64,000 nt of DNA. Origin: Osedax frankpressi (lineage: Eukaryota; Annelida; Polychaeta; Sabellida; Siboglinidae). Below are positions 1 through 11,830 of the stretch, piece by piece (the first letter of the stretch is position 1; each line of letters starts with the position of its first letter). The notes beneath the pieces were generated by a model, which was not told the origin of the DNA, searched no databases, and saw nothing but the letters and a program-made list of their open reading frames with translations. The position numbers and the translations under genes are program-made. The stretch spans positions 11,742,644 to 11,806,643 of the forward strand of contig OZ038318.1 of NCBI GenBank assembly GCA_964035775.1, written 5' to 3'.

Positions 1-125
1 GATATATGTGTGTGGATATATGTGTGTGGATATATGTGTGTGGATATATGTGTGTGGATATATGTGTGTTGATATATGTGTGTGGATATATGTGTGTGGA
101 TATATGTGTGGATATATATATATAT
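1..125. repeat. 14-bp tandem repeat GATATATGTGTGTG
   Basis: Eight or so near-identical units run into a TA tract at 113-200. Open frames here are repeat artefacts rich in Cys, Val and Tyr. Confidence 0.9.
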
Positions 126-136
126 ATATATATAAT

Positions 137-202
<66 letters not shown>

Positions 203-212
203 GATATATATG
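113..212. repeat. (TA)n microsatellite
   Basis: Almost pure TA dinucleotides with a few interruptions. The stretch 213-469 beyond it is AT-rich, and I see no exon there although the GPCR gene must continue in this direction. Confidence 0.95.
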
Positions 213-469
213 TGGATGTATGTATTATAGATAAATTCATATCTAGATTATATTATATAGCATATTATATGTATCTTTGCTTTTGCAATGAAATCGGTTA
301 TTTACACAGAAGCCATTTTGTAGACAGTATACATTTTACGACTTAAAACAACTTACATATTCATTATTATTAAAGTTACGATAATATTAAAATCTCATAG
401 ACGTTGAATTTAATGAATTTTACGGTGAAGAATAATTGTAAAAAAATAGTTATCTAAATGTATAGTGAC

Positions 470-622
470 CTGAAAAGGTTTGCAAATTGCAACATAACGG
501 TCAACGGTGACGAGAAGCACCATCCAGACCGTACTGGTTTGTACGACACTTGCGAATACCCACACATATGGCTCACTTGCCGAAAATCTATTGCTCCAGG
601 TTCTCTGCAAATGTCCACCTGC
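470..622 (-). CDS. GPCR exon 3: extracellular loop 1, TM3 and DRY motif
   Basis: Acceptor TTCTCTAG ends at 623 and the donor is TTTTCAG then GTCACT at 469. The exon is 51 codons in phase 0. Key residues are the helix VWMVLLVTVDRYVAICKPF with the Asp-Arg-Tyr G-protein-coupling motif. The next exon (intracellular loop 2 and TM4) is not visible in 1-469. Confidence 0.85.
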
Positions 623-943
623 CTAGAGAAGCATTGATTGTTTGTGAATACACAAATATATTTGTTTTCCAATTAAAACTAATAATAAAATGACTAAATA
701 CTAATTATAAAATATAAATATAATTTAACGTAATATCTTTAGGTTTAGGTTTAGGTTTAGGTTAAGGTTTAGGTTAAGTAACTACCCACATATTACAACA
801 TTTTTATCCAAATTTTATATTGCTAACATGAATATATATTAAATACATATTTTAATGTTGCTATTATATTGTAAATAAAATATAAATATAAAAATGTATT
901 ATAAAAATATCTGTATCTTTATTAAACAAATAATGTAAAATGG

Positions 944-984
<41 letters not shown>

Positions 985-3900
985 TATATACTTACGATTT
1001 GAAATATCTTTATTTGATGATAATACCATGGTTTAATGATACGTTAATAGTCACGCAAAACTAGAAAACCATAAACATTTAACAATTCAGACGATAAAAT
1101 ATTATTAAAAATTTTAGATTTAATAATATTCCATAGTTTGTGCAAGAAAACATGAACATAAAGTTGTGAAATTATATATATTTCATTGTATGTGAGATAA
1201 TCATTTATATACTACAGTATATAAATTGCATAAATATATATATATGTATATATATAAATATTTATCAAGCCGTATATAATATATTGATATCATATTATTA
1301 TATAAGTTAAGATTAATGAAAACAATTATATTATATTAATATATTTACAAATCAAAACATACAATTTATCGATATTTAAATGTCGACTGATATTATTGTA
1401 TGTATTATTAACTAGTTTAATATTCTTAATTCAAAAACATTCATAGATCAGTAAAGATAGTTAAACATAGTATGGAAAAAATCGCAAGTTTATTCAGAGA
1501 TAAAATAAAGGTAATTTCTAGGTAGGTTTAATATTTGTAATTTAACATTTACGAATGTTAAATTACAAACGTGTGCAAAGTGGCAAATATGTACAGGAAT
1601 ATCGAAATACGTAGGTAATGTCACTAAGCAACCTACCAGGGATATACTCACCCCTATCGACACCGGACAATGAGGTAAACAATCTCGCTGGAATTTCTAT
1701 TATTATTAATTAGCTCCAATTATTTAAGATCAATAAGATATCAAGAGTAAACGATACTACTATACAAATATGTTTCTAGTTCACTAATTATGATTTAATT
1801 AATTCGTAAATCTACAATTTATATTGTAATATTCATATTCGTAAGATTAGTTAATATTTATACATTACTTTAACTCTATATATACTCGTTAAATATTTGT
1901 TTACTCAAACTTTATACATATGATTTTATAATAATTTTCGAATTATTACGACCAATGGAAATCGTCCAATTACAATCATAGCTTTGAAAGGTGTGCGAAG
2001 CCGTGCGACACACGGTGTGCGACACACAGTGTGCGTATTACTGAACCTGCAGCGTTTTCAGCGGTTGGATGAACACACATGCGCACAGGTATAGCGTATC
2101 CATTACAGCTAGCGTCCTTAGCAACCAGTTTGTTGTATTCAGTCTGTCAGAATCCCTATTCAATACCGCTGCGAAGTGAATTTATTGTTTATTGCGATTT
2201 ATAGATTACTTATAACTAATAATCATCGTTTATAGATAGCTAATCACTACACATGCTATCTATATAATATATATAGTATGTATTCAAGCGTGTTATTTAT
2301 AGTTTATTTTACAGCTAGTGGATATTCTTCTAACTTACCAAACTCCTCTCTAACCACTAACCATTAGTTACACTAACTAACTTACAAACCCCTTCTCTAA
2401 CCACTAACCATTAGTTAAACTAACTAACTTACCAACCCCCTCTCTAACCACTAACCATTAGTTACACTAACTTACCAACCCCCTCTCTAACCACTAACCA
2501 TTAGTTACATTAACTTACCAACCCCCTTTATAACCACTAACCATTAGTTACACTAACTTACCAACCCCCTCTCTAACCACTAACCATTAGTTACATTAAC
2601 TTACCAACCCTATCTCTAACCACTAACTATTAGTTACACTAACTAACTAACCAACCCCCTGTCTAAGCACTAACCATTAGTTACACTAACTTACAAACCC
2701 CCTCTCTAACCACTAACCATTAGTTACACTAACTTACCAACCCCCTCTCTAACCACTAACCATTAGTTACATTAACTTACCAACCCCCTCTCTAACCACT
2801 AACCATTAGTTACACTAACTTACCAACCCCTCTCTAACCACTAACCATTAGTTACACTAACTTACCAACCCCCTCTCTAACCACTAACCATTAGTTACAT
2901 TAACTTACCAACCCCCTTTATAACCACTAACCATTAGTTACACTAACTTACCAACCCCCTCTCTAACCACTAACCATTAGTTACACTAACTTACCAACCC
3001 CCTCTCTAACAACTAACCATTAGTTACATTAACTTACCAACCCTATCTCTAACCACTAACTATTAGTTACACTAACTAACTAACCAACCCCCTGTCTAAG
3101 CACTAACCATTAGTTACACTAACTTACAAACCCCCTCTCTAACCACTAACCATTAGTTACACTAACTTACCAACCCCCTCTCTAACCACTAACCATTAGT
3201 TACATTAACTTACCAACCCCCTCTCTAACCACTAACCATTAGTTACACTAACTTACCAACCCCCTCTCTAACCACTAACCATTAGTTACACTAACTTACC
3301 AACCCCCTCTCTAACCACTAACCATTAGTTACATTAACTTACCAACCCCCTTTATAACCACTAACCATTAGTTACACTAACTTACAAACCCCCTCTCTAA
3401 CCACTAACCATTAGTTACATTAACTTACCAACCCTATCTCTAACCACTAACCATTAGTTACACTAACTAACTTACCAACCCCCTCTCTAACCACTAACCA
3501 TTAGTTACATTAACTAACTTACTAACCCCCCCTCTAACCACTAACCATTAGTTACACTAACTTACTGGGACGAATAGTAATGTTTAACGCCGTTAAATAT
3601 CATTCCCTATGACTAATAAAACGTGACACTCGTAAAAAACATCACTATTTCAGACTTTCTATTCTATAAACTGTATATCCCGAGTTGCATAACAACGTAT
3701 TACATAGCTCGCCGCTAATCCCCAAACCCGACAGCTTACCCCACTAACCTATAGACACGGCATTGCCTATACACCCGCCCACGCACAGCGCGCCCACTAT
3801 AAGCACGTCGACTATAAGCTTGTAGGCGTGGTATCCGGAGTTCCCGCCCATAACGACGTCCGCCACTCCATCGTAAGCGACAGCGGTTATTGCGGTGGCC

Positions 3901-4012
3901 GGCGGAGTGGAGTTGTTTTCGAGGCGGTACCAAGTGCTCTGGAGTCCGTAATTCCACGGCGGAAATGTAGAAGTCATTACGCCCGGATTGGCGAGACGAT
4001 GGGGCAAACACT
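470..4012 (-). CDS. Class A (rhodopsin-family) peptide-type GPCR, N-terminal half; 3 exons, gene runs off the left edge
   Basis: Plasma-membrane receptor, probably for a neuropeptide; the ligand is not determinable. Exons on the minus strand are 4012-3749 (ATG at 3977), 2168-2047 and 622-470. Phases match throughout: exon 1 leaves one base, exon 2 begins with two and ends in phase 0, exon 3 is 51 whole codons. Together they give about 168 residues. An extracellular N-terminus with an NNST glycosylation site is followed by TM1 (VGALCVGGCIGNAVSI, the GN of TM1), a short loop, TM2 (LLRTLAVMDTLYLCACVF) and TM3 ending in LLVTVDRYVAICKPF. The QTSTVW segment before DRY and the lack of a Cys at the start of TM3 recall FMRFamide-receptor-like proteins (from memory). 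TM4 onward must lie to the left of the window. Product class is firm; subfamily is inference. Confidence 0.85.
623..2046 (-). other. GPCR intron 2
   Basis: Runs from the donor at 2046 to the acceptor at 623-624. It is AT-rich unique sequence with a (TA)n run at 949-980 and the TTTAGG tract. I see no further exon inside it. Confidence 0.7.
739..778 (+). repeat. Short TTTAGG hexamer run (telomere-like)
   Basis: About six copies of TTTAGG with small slips, inside GPCR intron 2. It resembles telomere-type repeats, but it is only about 40 bp and is most simply a short interstitial tract. Confidence 0.6.
2047..2168 (-). CDS. GPCR exon 2: intracellular loop 1 and TM2
   Basis: Acceptor TTCACTTCGCAG ends at 2169. 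The donor is CTGCAG followed by GTTCAG at 2046. The 122 nt encode, after the split Ala codon, VLNRDSDRLNTTNWLLRTLA and then a hydrophobic TM2 containing the conserved LAxxD motif (LAVMD). Both reading phases fit the neighbouring exons. The exon is too short to stand out as an open frame. Confidence 0.8.
2331..3566 (-). repeat. 43-bp minisatellite in GPCR intron 1, with a donor-like motif in nearly every unit
   Basis: About 28 units of roughly 43 bp, some with a 4-bp CTAA insertion. On the plus strand the unit is built from CTAACCACTAACCATTAG, TTACACTAACTTACC and AACCCCCTCT. On the minus strand, the sense strand of the GPCR gene, each usual unit carries TTGGTAAGTTAGTG, a perfect GTAAGT 5' splice-site consensus. 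A block with rare variants (CCCTATCTC, CTGTCTAAGC) at about 2608-2690 recurs at about 3041-3120, so groups of units have been duplicated together. Confidence 0.95.
3749..4012 (-). CDS. GPCR exon 1: start codon, extracellular N-terminus and TM1
   Basis: The ATG at 3977 opens MTSTFPPWNYGLQSTWYR. Upstream the frame stays open to 4127 but has no earlier ATG. The left boundary is a good 3' splice site, CTGCCTTCAG, with AG at 4014-4013, so 36 nt of 5' untranslated sequence probably sit in this exon and a non-coding exon lies upstream. The donor is ATAG then GTTAGT at 3748. A CT-rich 15-bp tandem repeat lies directly upstream of the acceptor. Confidence 0.75.
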
Positions 4013-4020
4013 CTGAAGGC

Positions 4021-4095
4021 AGTTGCGGAGACGGTGGAAGTGGAGACGGTGGCAGTGGAGACGGTGGAAGTGGAGACGGTGGAAGTGGAGATAGG
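4021..4095 (-). repeat. 15-bp CT-rich repeat abutting the GPCR exon 1 acceptor
   Basis: Four to five units. On the minus strand they read CTCCACTTCCACCGT, a strong pyrimidine tract ending at the CTGCCTTCAG acceptor. If translated it gives PLPPS repeats, but it lies upstream of the likely splice site and start codon. Confidence 0.8.
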
Positions 4096-4794
4096 TGGGG
4101 CAACAATTGCGTGGCCAGCTCGTTTGTTTAGAATGCGGAGGGAGCATATCAAATATTTCCCAGGGATTTCCGTGAATTCACATCATAACGTATTCTCTCT
4201 TTAGTTTTAATTATCTTTCAATTCCTCTAGTCACTCGGCGATTAATTTTAGCTTCCGGTGTATTATTTAGTTGCGTTCAATTGTAGCGGACGCATTTCGT
4301 CAAACGTCCGATATCGTATGCGATGTAATTAAGTGACCTTAGCTCGTATGCATGCCTCTTTGTTGTTCACGTGTCACCACGATACACCGTTTAGGTCGTG
4401 AAGGATCATGGGTGATCTGTCAGTATCCCATCGTAACGGGGTCATCGCCTGTAAAATATCGTTATGATTGGCTGGCCGGTACTCTAAATAAATCATCGTT
4501 TTTATCCGTTTAGATACTTTTCATTAAGCCCCCATACAATTATCGATAAATATTATTATTATTTGTAATTTAACACCTGCAATATAATCAGATAGATGTA
4601 TAATAATTGTATATGTAGTTACCCTCGTTACGGATGTTACCATGGTTACCGTAGTTATAGTAGTTGCCATGATTAGTAAACCATAATCATTAACTTTACC
4701 ACAATACGACATCTACCACTACTAGCACTACCAATGATATGGCAATGATATACAATCAACCGTAGCACTAACAGTAATAGTACCATTTTAAGGT
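4096..4794. other. Upstream flank of the GPCR gene, no gene recognised
   Basis: GC content is higher at 4240-4480. It probably holds non-coding 5' sequence of the minus-strand GPCR gene. No supported open frame was found. Confidence 0.4.
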
Positions 4795-6712
4795 AGTGAC
4801 AGCGGTAGTGGTAGTTATAATGTTATTTGTAGTGACAGTAGAAGTGGTAGACTACCACTGGTAGTAGTGGTGGTAATTCTAATGGTAATTATAGTGTTAG
4901 TGGTAGTAGTGGTGGTAATTCTAATGGTAATTATAGTGTTAGTGGTAGTAGTAGTGATAATGATATCGGTAGTGGTAGTGGTAGTGGTAGTGGTAGTGGT
5001 AGTTGTAGTGGTAGTGACAGCGGTAGTGTTAGTGGTAACGGTAGCGGTAACGGTAGCGGTAACGGTAGCGGTAACGGTAGCGGTAACGGTAGCGGTAACG
5101 GTAGCGGTAACGGTAGCGGTAACGGTAGCGGTAACGGTAGCGGTAACGGTAGCGGTAACGGTAACGGTAGCGGTAACGGTAGCGGTAACGGTAGCGGTAA
5201 CGGTAGCGGTAACGGTAGCGGTAACGGTAGCGGTAACGGTAGCGGTAACGGTAGCGGTAACGGTAGCGGTAACGGTAGCGGTAACGGTAGCGGTAACGGT
5301 AACGGTAGCGGTAACGGTAGCGGTAACGGTAGCGGTAACGGTAGCGGTAACGGTAGCGGTAACGGTAGCGGTAACGGTAGCGGTAACGGTAGCGGTAACG
5401 GTAGCGGTAACGGTAGCGGTAACGGTAGCGGTAACGGTAGCGGTAACGGTAGCGGTAACGGTAGCGGTAACGGTAGCGGTAACGGTAGCGGTAACGGTAG
5501 CGGTAACGGTAGCGGTAACGGTAGCGGTAACGGTAGCGGTAACGGTAGCGGTAACGGTAGCGGTAACGGTAGCGGTAACGGTAGCGGTAACGGTAGCGGT
5601 AACGGTAGCGGTAACGGTAGCGGTAACGGTAGCGGTAACGGTAGCGGTAACGGTAGCGGTAACGGTAGCGGTAACGGTAGCGGTAACGGTAGCGGTAACG
5701 GTAGCGGTAACGGTAGCGGTAGCGGTAACGGTAGCGGTAACGGTAGCGGTAACGGTAGCGGTAACGGTAGCGGTAACGGTAGCGGTAACGGTAGCGGTAA
5801 CGGTAGCGGTAACGGTAGCGGTAACGGTAGCGGTAACGGTAACGGTAGCGGTAACGGTAGCGGTAACGGTAGCGGTAACGGTAGCGGTAACGGTAGCGGT
5901 AACGGTAGCGGTAACGGTAGCGGTAACGGTAGCGGTAACGGTAGCGGTAACGGTAGCGGTAACGGTAGCGGTAGCGGTAACGGTAGCGGTAACGGTAGCG
6001 GTAACGGTAGCGGTAACGGTAGCGGTAACGGTAGCGGTAACGGTAGCGGTAACGGTAGCGGTAACGGTAGCGGTAACGGTAGCGGTAACGGTAGCGGTAA
6101 CGGTAGCGGTAACGGTAGCGGTAACGGTAGCGGTAACGGTAGCGGTAGCGGTAACGGTAGCGGTAACGGTAGCGGTAGCGGTAACGGTAGCGGTAACGGT
6201 AGCGGTAACGGTAGCGGTAACGGTAGCGGTAACGGTAGCGGTAACGGTAGCGGTAACGGTAGCGGTAACGGTAGCGGTAACGGTAGCGGTAACGGTAGCG
6301 GTAACGGTAGCGGTAACGGTAGCGGTAACGGTAGCGGTAACGGTAGCGGTAACGGTAGCGGTAACGGTAGCGGTAACGGTAGCGGTAACGGTAGCGGTAA
6401 CGGTAGCGGTAACGGTAGCGGTAACGGTAGCGGTAACGGTAGCGGTAACGGTAGCGGTAACGGTAGCGGTAACGGTAGCGGTAACGGTAGCGGTAGCGGT
6501 AGCGGTAACGGTAGCGGTAGCGGTAACGTTAGCGGTAACGGTAGCGGTAACGGTAGCGGTAACGGTAGCGGTAGCGGTAGCGGTAGCGGTAGCGGTAGCG
6601 GTAGCGGTAGCGGTAGCGGTAGCGGTAACGGTAGCGGTAGCGGTAACGGTAGTGGTGATGGTAGTGGTGATGGTAGTGGTGATGGTAGTGGGGATGGTAG
6701 CGATGATGACAG
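4795..6712. repeat. CpG-rich 12-bp satellite GGTAACGGTAGC
   Basis: The core at 5033-6648 holds roughly 135 units of GGTAACGGTAGC, with occasional doubled GGTAAC or GGTAGC half-units. The flanks are looser GGTAGT and GGTGAT repeats. The unit is four GGTARY triplet pairs, so one strand reads Val-Ala-Val-Thr without stops for over 600 codons and the other reads Arg-Tyr. With two CpGs per 12 bp it is far richer in CpG than the AT-rich surroundings. A protein-coding role is unlikely. Confidence 0.95.
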
Positions 6713-6719
6713 TTGTATA

Positions 6720-6900
6720 GTAGTATTAAATCTAGGATTATTGGTAGATTTACCGCCAATAAATCGTATTTACATAAATCATCGACGTCAAACGGCCGTC
6801 TAATCGTAATTGTTAATAAACGCCTCATCGGCGCTATGACGTCATTTATTACGTAATTCGCGACGCTCAATTCGATTCGTACACGAGCACGTTATTGTAA
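6720..6900. promoter_or_regulatory. CpG-rich stretch with a CRE-like TGACGTCA palindrome
   Basis: The full palindrome TGACGTCA (cAMP-response-element type) is at 6837-6844, and a GACGTCA half-like site lies near 6783. The block is richer in CpG than its surroundings. It could be a promoter for the leftward GPCR gene or for an unseen transcript; this is inference. Confidence 0.3.
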
Positions 6901-9000
6901 AATATTTTCGCAATGCTAACGTAATGGTTATATTACACCCAAAGGAGAATCTATTATATTCTTGATTGTTCAGCAGGAATAGATTGTTACTAGTTCTCAA
7001 TTACATTTGTTAGCACATATCATATGCGTATATAAATATTTACACATTTGCTCAATATTTACATAGATAGACTATATTTCTACAACCTTTGTAATAACAT
7101 TGTTATATTATAATGTAATCAAATAAAATAAACATTTTCTCGAAAGTACCTTTAAAAATGCATATAAATTAGTAGAAATATTACGGGAAATATCTTTATA
7201 AAAATAAAATTTATCAAGGCATTGGTGTTAAATGTGTATTTATTATATTATTAATAATAATATTATTATATTATAATTATGTTGATAATGTTATATTACG
7301 TAATATTATTATTATTATATAATAACATTAATTTATTACTCGAATAACATTGCAATTTATTTTTTTAATTATTAACAAATTAAATACTTAAAATATATAT
7401 TAATTTAATAATAACGATATTTTATATTATTATTTTAATTTTCTCAAAATTACATTTCTGAAAATGGTTTATTTAATTCTAAAAATATGTGGTCCAAATT
7501 TAATAAACAAATACTTCATTTTTGAAATTTTTTTATTTTCGTAAAAATAATAAAATAAACTAAACGAGTCTATATTCATTTGATCTATATTTAGCAACTC
7601 ATGATTCTATTTTGAATACATAATAAATATCTCAAAGTTTTCATGTAAAATGCATTCGTAGTGTAGGCAAGTTATGTTGCGTTGGGGATGTCGCCATTAT
7701 GCGTGAACGGTAGTATGGGATCAGTGAAATTAGCTGCGTTTTATTGAATTATCGGTCACCGAGACGTATTCGCGGGATCTGTTTACCAACAAATGATACA
7801 CGAAACGTAGACTAGGTATAAGATTATTCAACACGTATACAGCGATATACATATAACGGCACATACAAATGATACGTATGAATGGATGTCTTCACTTTAG
7901 CAGTGATAATATAGGCGTATAATTTGCAATCTAATGACCTTCCTTCATATCTATCACTATATATAATGTATAATTTATAGAAAATATTCTATAATATTAT
8001 ATATAGTAAGATCTAAGTATAGTCACCTATTATGGTATCATTTACTTTGCAAATGTTTCTATATATAATTATGTATATATTATTAAATAGTATATATATT
8101 ATGTTATATTAGGCAATACACTAGATACGTTTTAATGATATTTATATATAAATAGAATAAGTAAAAAATCAATGAATGTTGGTCATAATGTTATATAAGT
8201 GTCAATCATCAACACTCAATATCTCTAAGTGATTAATATCAAGATTATATAACTGTCGTTATGATTAATTATAAAATGCAATTCTTAAATGTCGATTCAT
8301 TAGTTATGAAATAGTCAAAAAGATGAATAGAAGAAATGTTTTATTTATAACTATTATATTTATAATGATAACGATAGTTATAAATACTATAATTCTAAAT
8401 AAAGTAGTTATGAATACAAATCAATAGTGTTATTTTTTTTAATTAAAGTTTCCGTTATTAAAATTAATTTACAAAAGATGTTAATATAAAGTCAAACATG
8501 TAATAGAATATTATATAATAATACGCTTATTTGGGTATTCAATATTGGGTATTCAATATTGGATATTCCAAAAGTAACTGTAGTGTTAAGATATGATTGT
8601 CGTAATTTTTAATTTAATACGTTTATCTACATAGTAAAATAACGGGTCTTTTACATCTATTTTTTCGAAATAAGGTTAAAATAATTGTAAAAGTAATCCA
8701 AAGTAAAATTAATGTAATTGGGTAAATACAACTATATCCTATATAAGGAATATATAGCATATTAAATAGTTTGTTACATTTATTTATTTCTATAGTTATT
8801 TGTAAATTATTTCTAAATAATAATTATTATTAATTTATATTAATAGTTTATTTAAATATTTATATTAATAGTTCATAAACATATTAATAATGAATTCTTT
8901 AGAAATTAGTATATGTAGACATATTTTTTTAATATTTATACAAACAATTATGTATTAATTACCCACATTAATCATCCACATTCCATATATACGAATGTAA
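6901..9000. other. AT-rich region without a recognised gene
   Basis: Mostly unique AT-rich sequence. A slightly GC-richer island at 7640-7830 has no long open frame on either strand. Nothing else can be supported. Confidence 0.5.
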
Positions 9001-9039
9001 TTTATATTAATTGTATCGATTATCCAATATTATAGTTAT

Positions 9040-11830
9040 AAGTCAGGATTACAATGGTCAAGGTGATAATATGAACTGGGGTATTGTTTGCTTAATTCAT
9101 TTACGCATTGTTAGTTTGTTAAACATGAATTGGCACGCATCGAGAACATGCAAAGTGTGTTCATTCTCAGCGCAACTTCGTCTACATGTCGTATCCATGG
9201 CAACCTATACGTAACTATAACAACCCGGAGTCTTTCTTTATGGCATAATTCCATGCTTGGTATTATAGCGTTTAGTTCTGTGAATTAGGGCGTGCAATTG
9301 AATTGCTTGCATCGGACATGGATAGAAATCTAGCCATTGCACTTCGGAATGGTTGATCAAAACATTTTGTCCATCTAGTAGAGCAAGGCAAGGTGGAGAG
9401 ATTCCATCGCAGATATCTTAATGTTTTCTATATCAGATACGTCGATGCTCAAGGATTATATATTCTGGGATCAATGACGTATCCATAAATCTCTCATTAC
9501 ATTTATATATATGCATACAGTAGGTTTGTTGTCAAGCCTGGAAAACAATTGTTTTCCGGGATTTCATTGTCATTTCTACCGACATAGAAGATTCTAATTG
9601 TGTAGCTTCAGCTATCTCCCAGCTATTCGCTTCTTGGTCACTACTAACAGGTGAGAAAGTTATTGAACTCTTGTCCGTTTTATTCGCATTCTTACGAAGT
9701 CTTCTTTGTCGATGTTTACCAGAGACGATGTTGCACGAATATGTTTAATTTGTCATTGTGATTACGTTTTGTGATGTTGTACAACGAACATCACGTATTA
9801 GGGTTAAACACGAAATCTAAGTTGGATATGTAGTCTTGAAAACATCTAACATTTGTTGCATTTCACTAGAACTCTTAGAGATTAGAGCACAGTCATCTTC
9901 ATAAGTTATAATATTACATTTACCCTTTAATATTTCCTAACCTTGAAATCCTTTAATATTTCCTAACCTTGAAACCCTTTAATATTTCCTAACCTTGAAA
10001 CCCTTTAATATTTCCTAACCTTGAAACCCTTTAATATTTCCTAACCTTAAAACCCTTTAATATGTCCTAACCTTGAAACCGTTTAATATTTCCTAACTTT
10101 GAAACCCTTTAATATTTCCAAACCTTGAAACTCTTTAATATTTCTTAACCTTAAAACTCTTTAATATTTTCTAACCTTGAAACCGTTTAATATTTCCTAA
10201 CCTTGAAACACTTTAATATTTCCTAACCTTTACACCCTTTAATATTTCCTAACCTTGAAACTCTTTAATATTTCCTAACCTTGAAACTCTTTTTGTATTT
10301 TCTAACCTTGAAACCCTTTAATATTTTTAAACCTTGAAATCCTTTAATATTATTACTTCTAAAAGATTATGTGTCTAAATTAAAAATGATCTCTGATACC
10401 CCCACTTGTCTTACGACCTTCATTGAAATATCCAAATATTCAAACTTCAAGGCATCGTTTAAAGTAAATATTATTTAGTTTCATCTGAAGAGAGCTGAAT
10501 ATGCTATAAATAGATATGTCTATGTCGTTTGTTATCCTGAATATTGCTCTCTGCAACTAAAGTTTGTTCCTGTATTCAATGTACATCACTCACGAATCCT
10601 TTTTGTTGAGGTGAAATCCAGTTTTAAGTTCCAGCCATCCTAACTATCCTCCCAGTAATAATTCTCAAGTAAATATTATATAAGTTAGTAGATGGCTAAT
10701 TAGTGTAAAGTTGACATGGCTTTTAAACTCGCATATTTGTATATTAATATTGATTTTCTTTTTTCCAATTCGATTTTCTTTTTTCCAATTTTCCAGAGAG
10801 TTTGTTTCGTTTGTCTACTCTTTTTATCTGTAGGTATTCGACATCATAAGCCTGGAGAGGTTTTTTCTACCTTTTTTAATGATCTAAGATCTCGCATAAC
10901 GTCGCCGCTTATACTAAAGTTGATGAATCTCCTTCGAGAATATTTCAAGTTTAAGTTTTTACGGATGTTCAAATCTCTAATACTCGCTTCCGGTTCTCGC
11001 CTATACGTATAACTTGTTAAAACCTCAACGGTACCATTGTGCTTTACACGTTAGTAACATTCTGATTATCTACCTGCCCGCTTATGTACTTCCTAAACAG
11101 ATTATATATTCCCGTTGCTTAGTTATTTGAATGTCTGTTCTTTCTGATCTTTTGTTGTTGTCAATTTCGCGTTCTTCTTGTTTTAGTAATTTCTTTTCTT
11201 CTCGAACCTAATATAATATTTCATACCGACAAAGTTTAATGATTATCAGATTATCGTAAGTTATTTCATCCAGCAGTCATCGAAGTAATATGATTGCAAT
11301 CGTAACATGTGTATCATGCCACCCATAAAGTAATGAGTCGGAGTCTATTACATTAGCAGTATCGGAAGTGTTATCTTACGTATGTTTACTTGAATCGTCT
11401 TGGTCAAAATAAGATATTGAGTTGTTATGTACAGTAATGTTAATTGGGCCAATTATAGGCTTTGTTTCAGTAATTAAATAACCGTTTAAATGCGTGGTTT
11501 GTATGATAGTAGCATAGATGAGTTCATCGGTCATTATAATATGTCGGACGTGTCAGGTAGATGGGAGTAACTATTCACGTTAGGTTGAGTAATATCATGA
11601 TAATGGTTTTCGTAACGGTCAAAGTAAACGGGGGAATCAATTATCGTTCAGATACTATTGGTCGTATAGTTAATAACGATATGTTCGCCGCTAGGTGGTG
11701 TTTCGTCGCTAGAGGAGGAAGTTCATTACTCGGCATTACTAAGGGAGGCCATTCCTATTATTATCGGACGATGATAAGTCAGTATCGGTAGTAACAGTGG
11801 GTAGACGAGATGTATATTTGTGGAAGGCAA
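9040..11830 (-). mobile_element. Decayed LINE (non-LTR retrotransposon) with reverse-transcriptase remnants
   Basis: Read on the minus strand, the segment near 10640-10440 gives RIITGRIVRMAG, WISPQQKGFVSDV and TLVAESNIQDNKRHRH with in-frame stops. This matches the QKGF and EHT region of LINE reverse transcriptases of the R2/NeSL kind (from memory). Near 9906-9830 it gives ITYEDDCALISKSSSEMQQM, the YxDD catalytic box (YEDD instead of YADD), followed by a FVFNPN-like motif. Downstream, about 9390-9290 gives DQPFRSAMARFLSMSD, like the region after the RT. Fragments at 11000-11800 look like upstream ORF sequence. Several stops and frame changes make it a dead copy. Exact ends and target-site duplication were not found. 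Confidence 0.6.
9917..10352. repeat. 26-bp minisatellite inside the LINE RT region
   Basis: About 17 units formed of TTTAATATTTCCTAACC followed by TTGAAACCC, with point variants. It lies between the QKGF block and the YEDD block of the decayed RT and replaces the central RT sequence. Confidence 0.9.

Noticed and set aside
739-778. True telomere
   Set aside because: About 40 bp inside a gene; far too short.
3828-4016. 62-codon plus-strand open frame
   Set aside because: Antisense shadow of GPCR exon 1.
4021-4127. PLPPS-repeat N-terminus of the GPCR
   Set aside because: No ATG in that stretch, and a strong acceptor lies between it and the ATG at 3977.
4867-6720. 617-codon Val-Ala-Thr open frame
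   Set aside because: Direct translation of the 12-bp satellite; no signal, no non-repeat domain.
10716-11012. 98-codon plus-strand open frame
   Set aside because: Lies antisense to the decayed LINE and has no recognisable domain.
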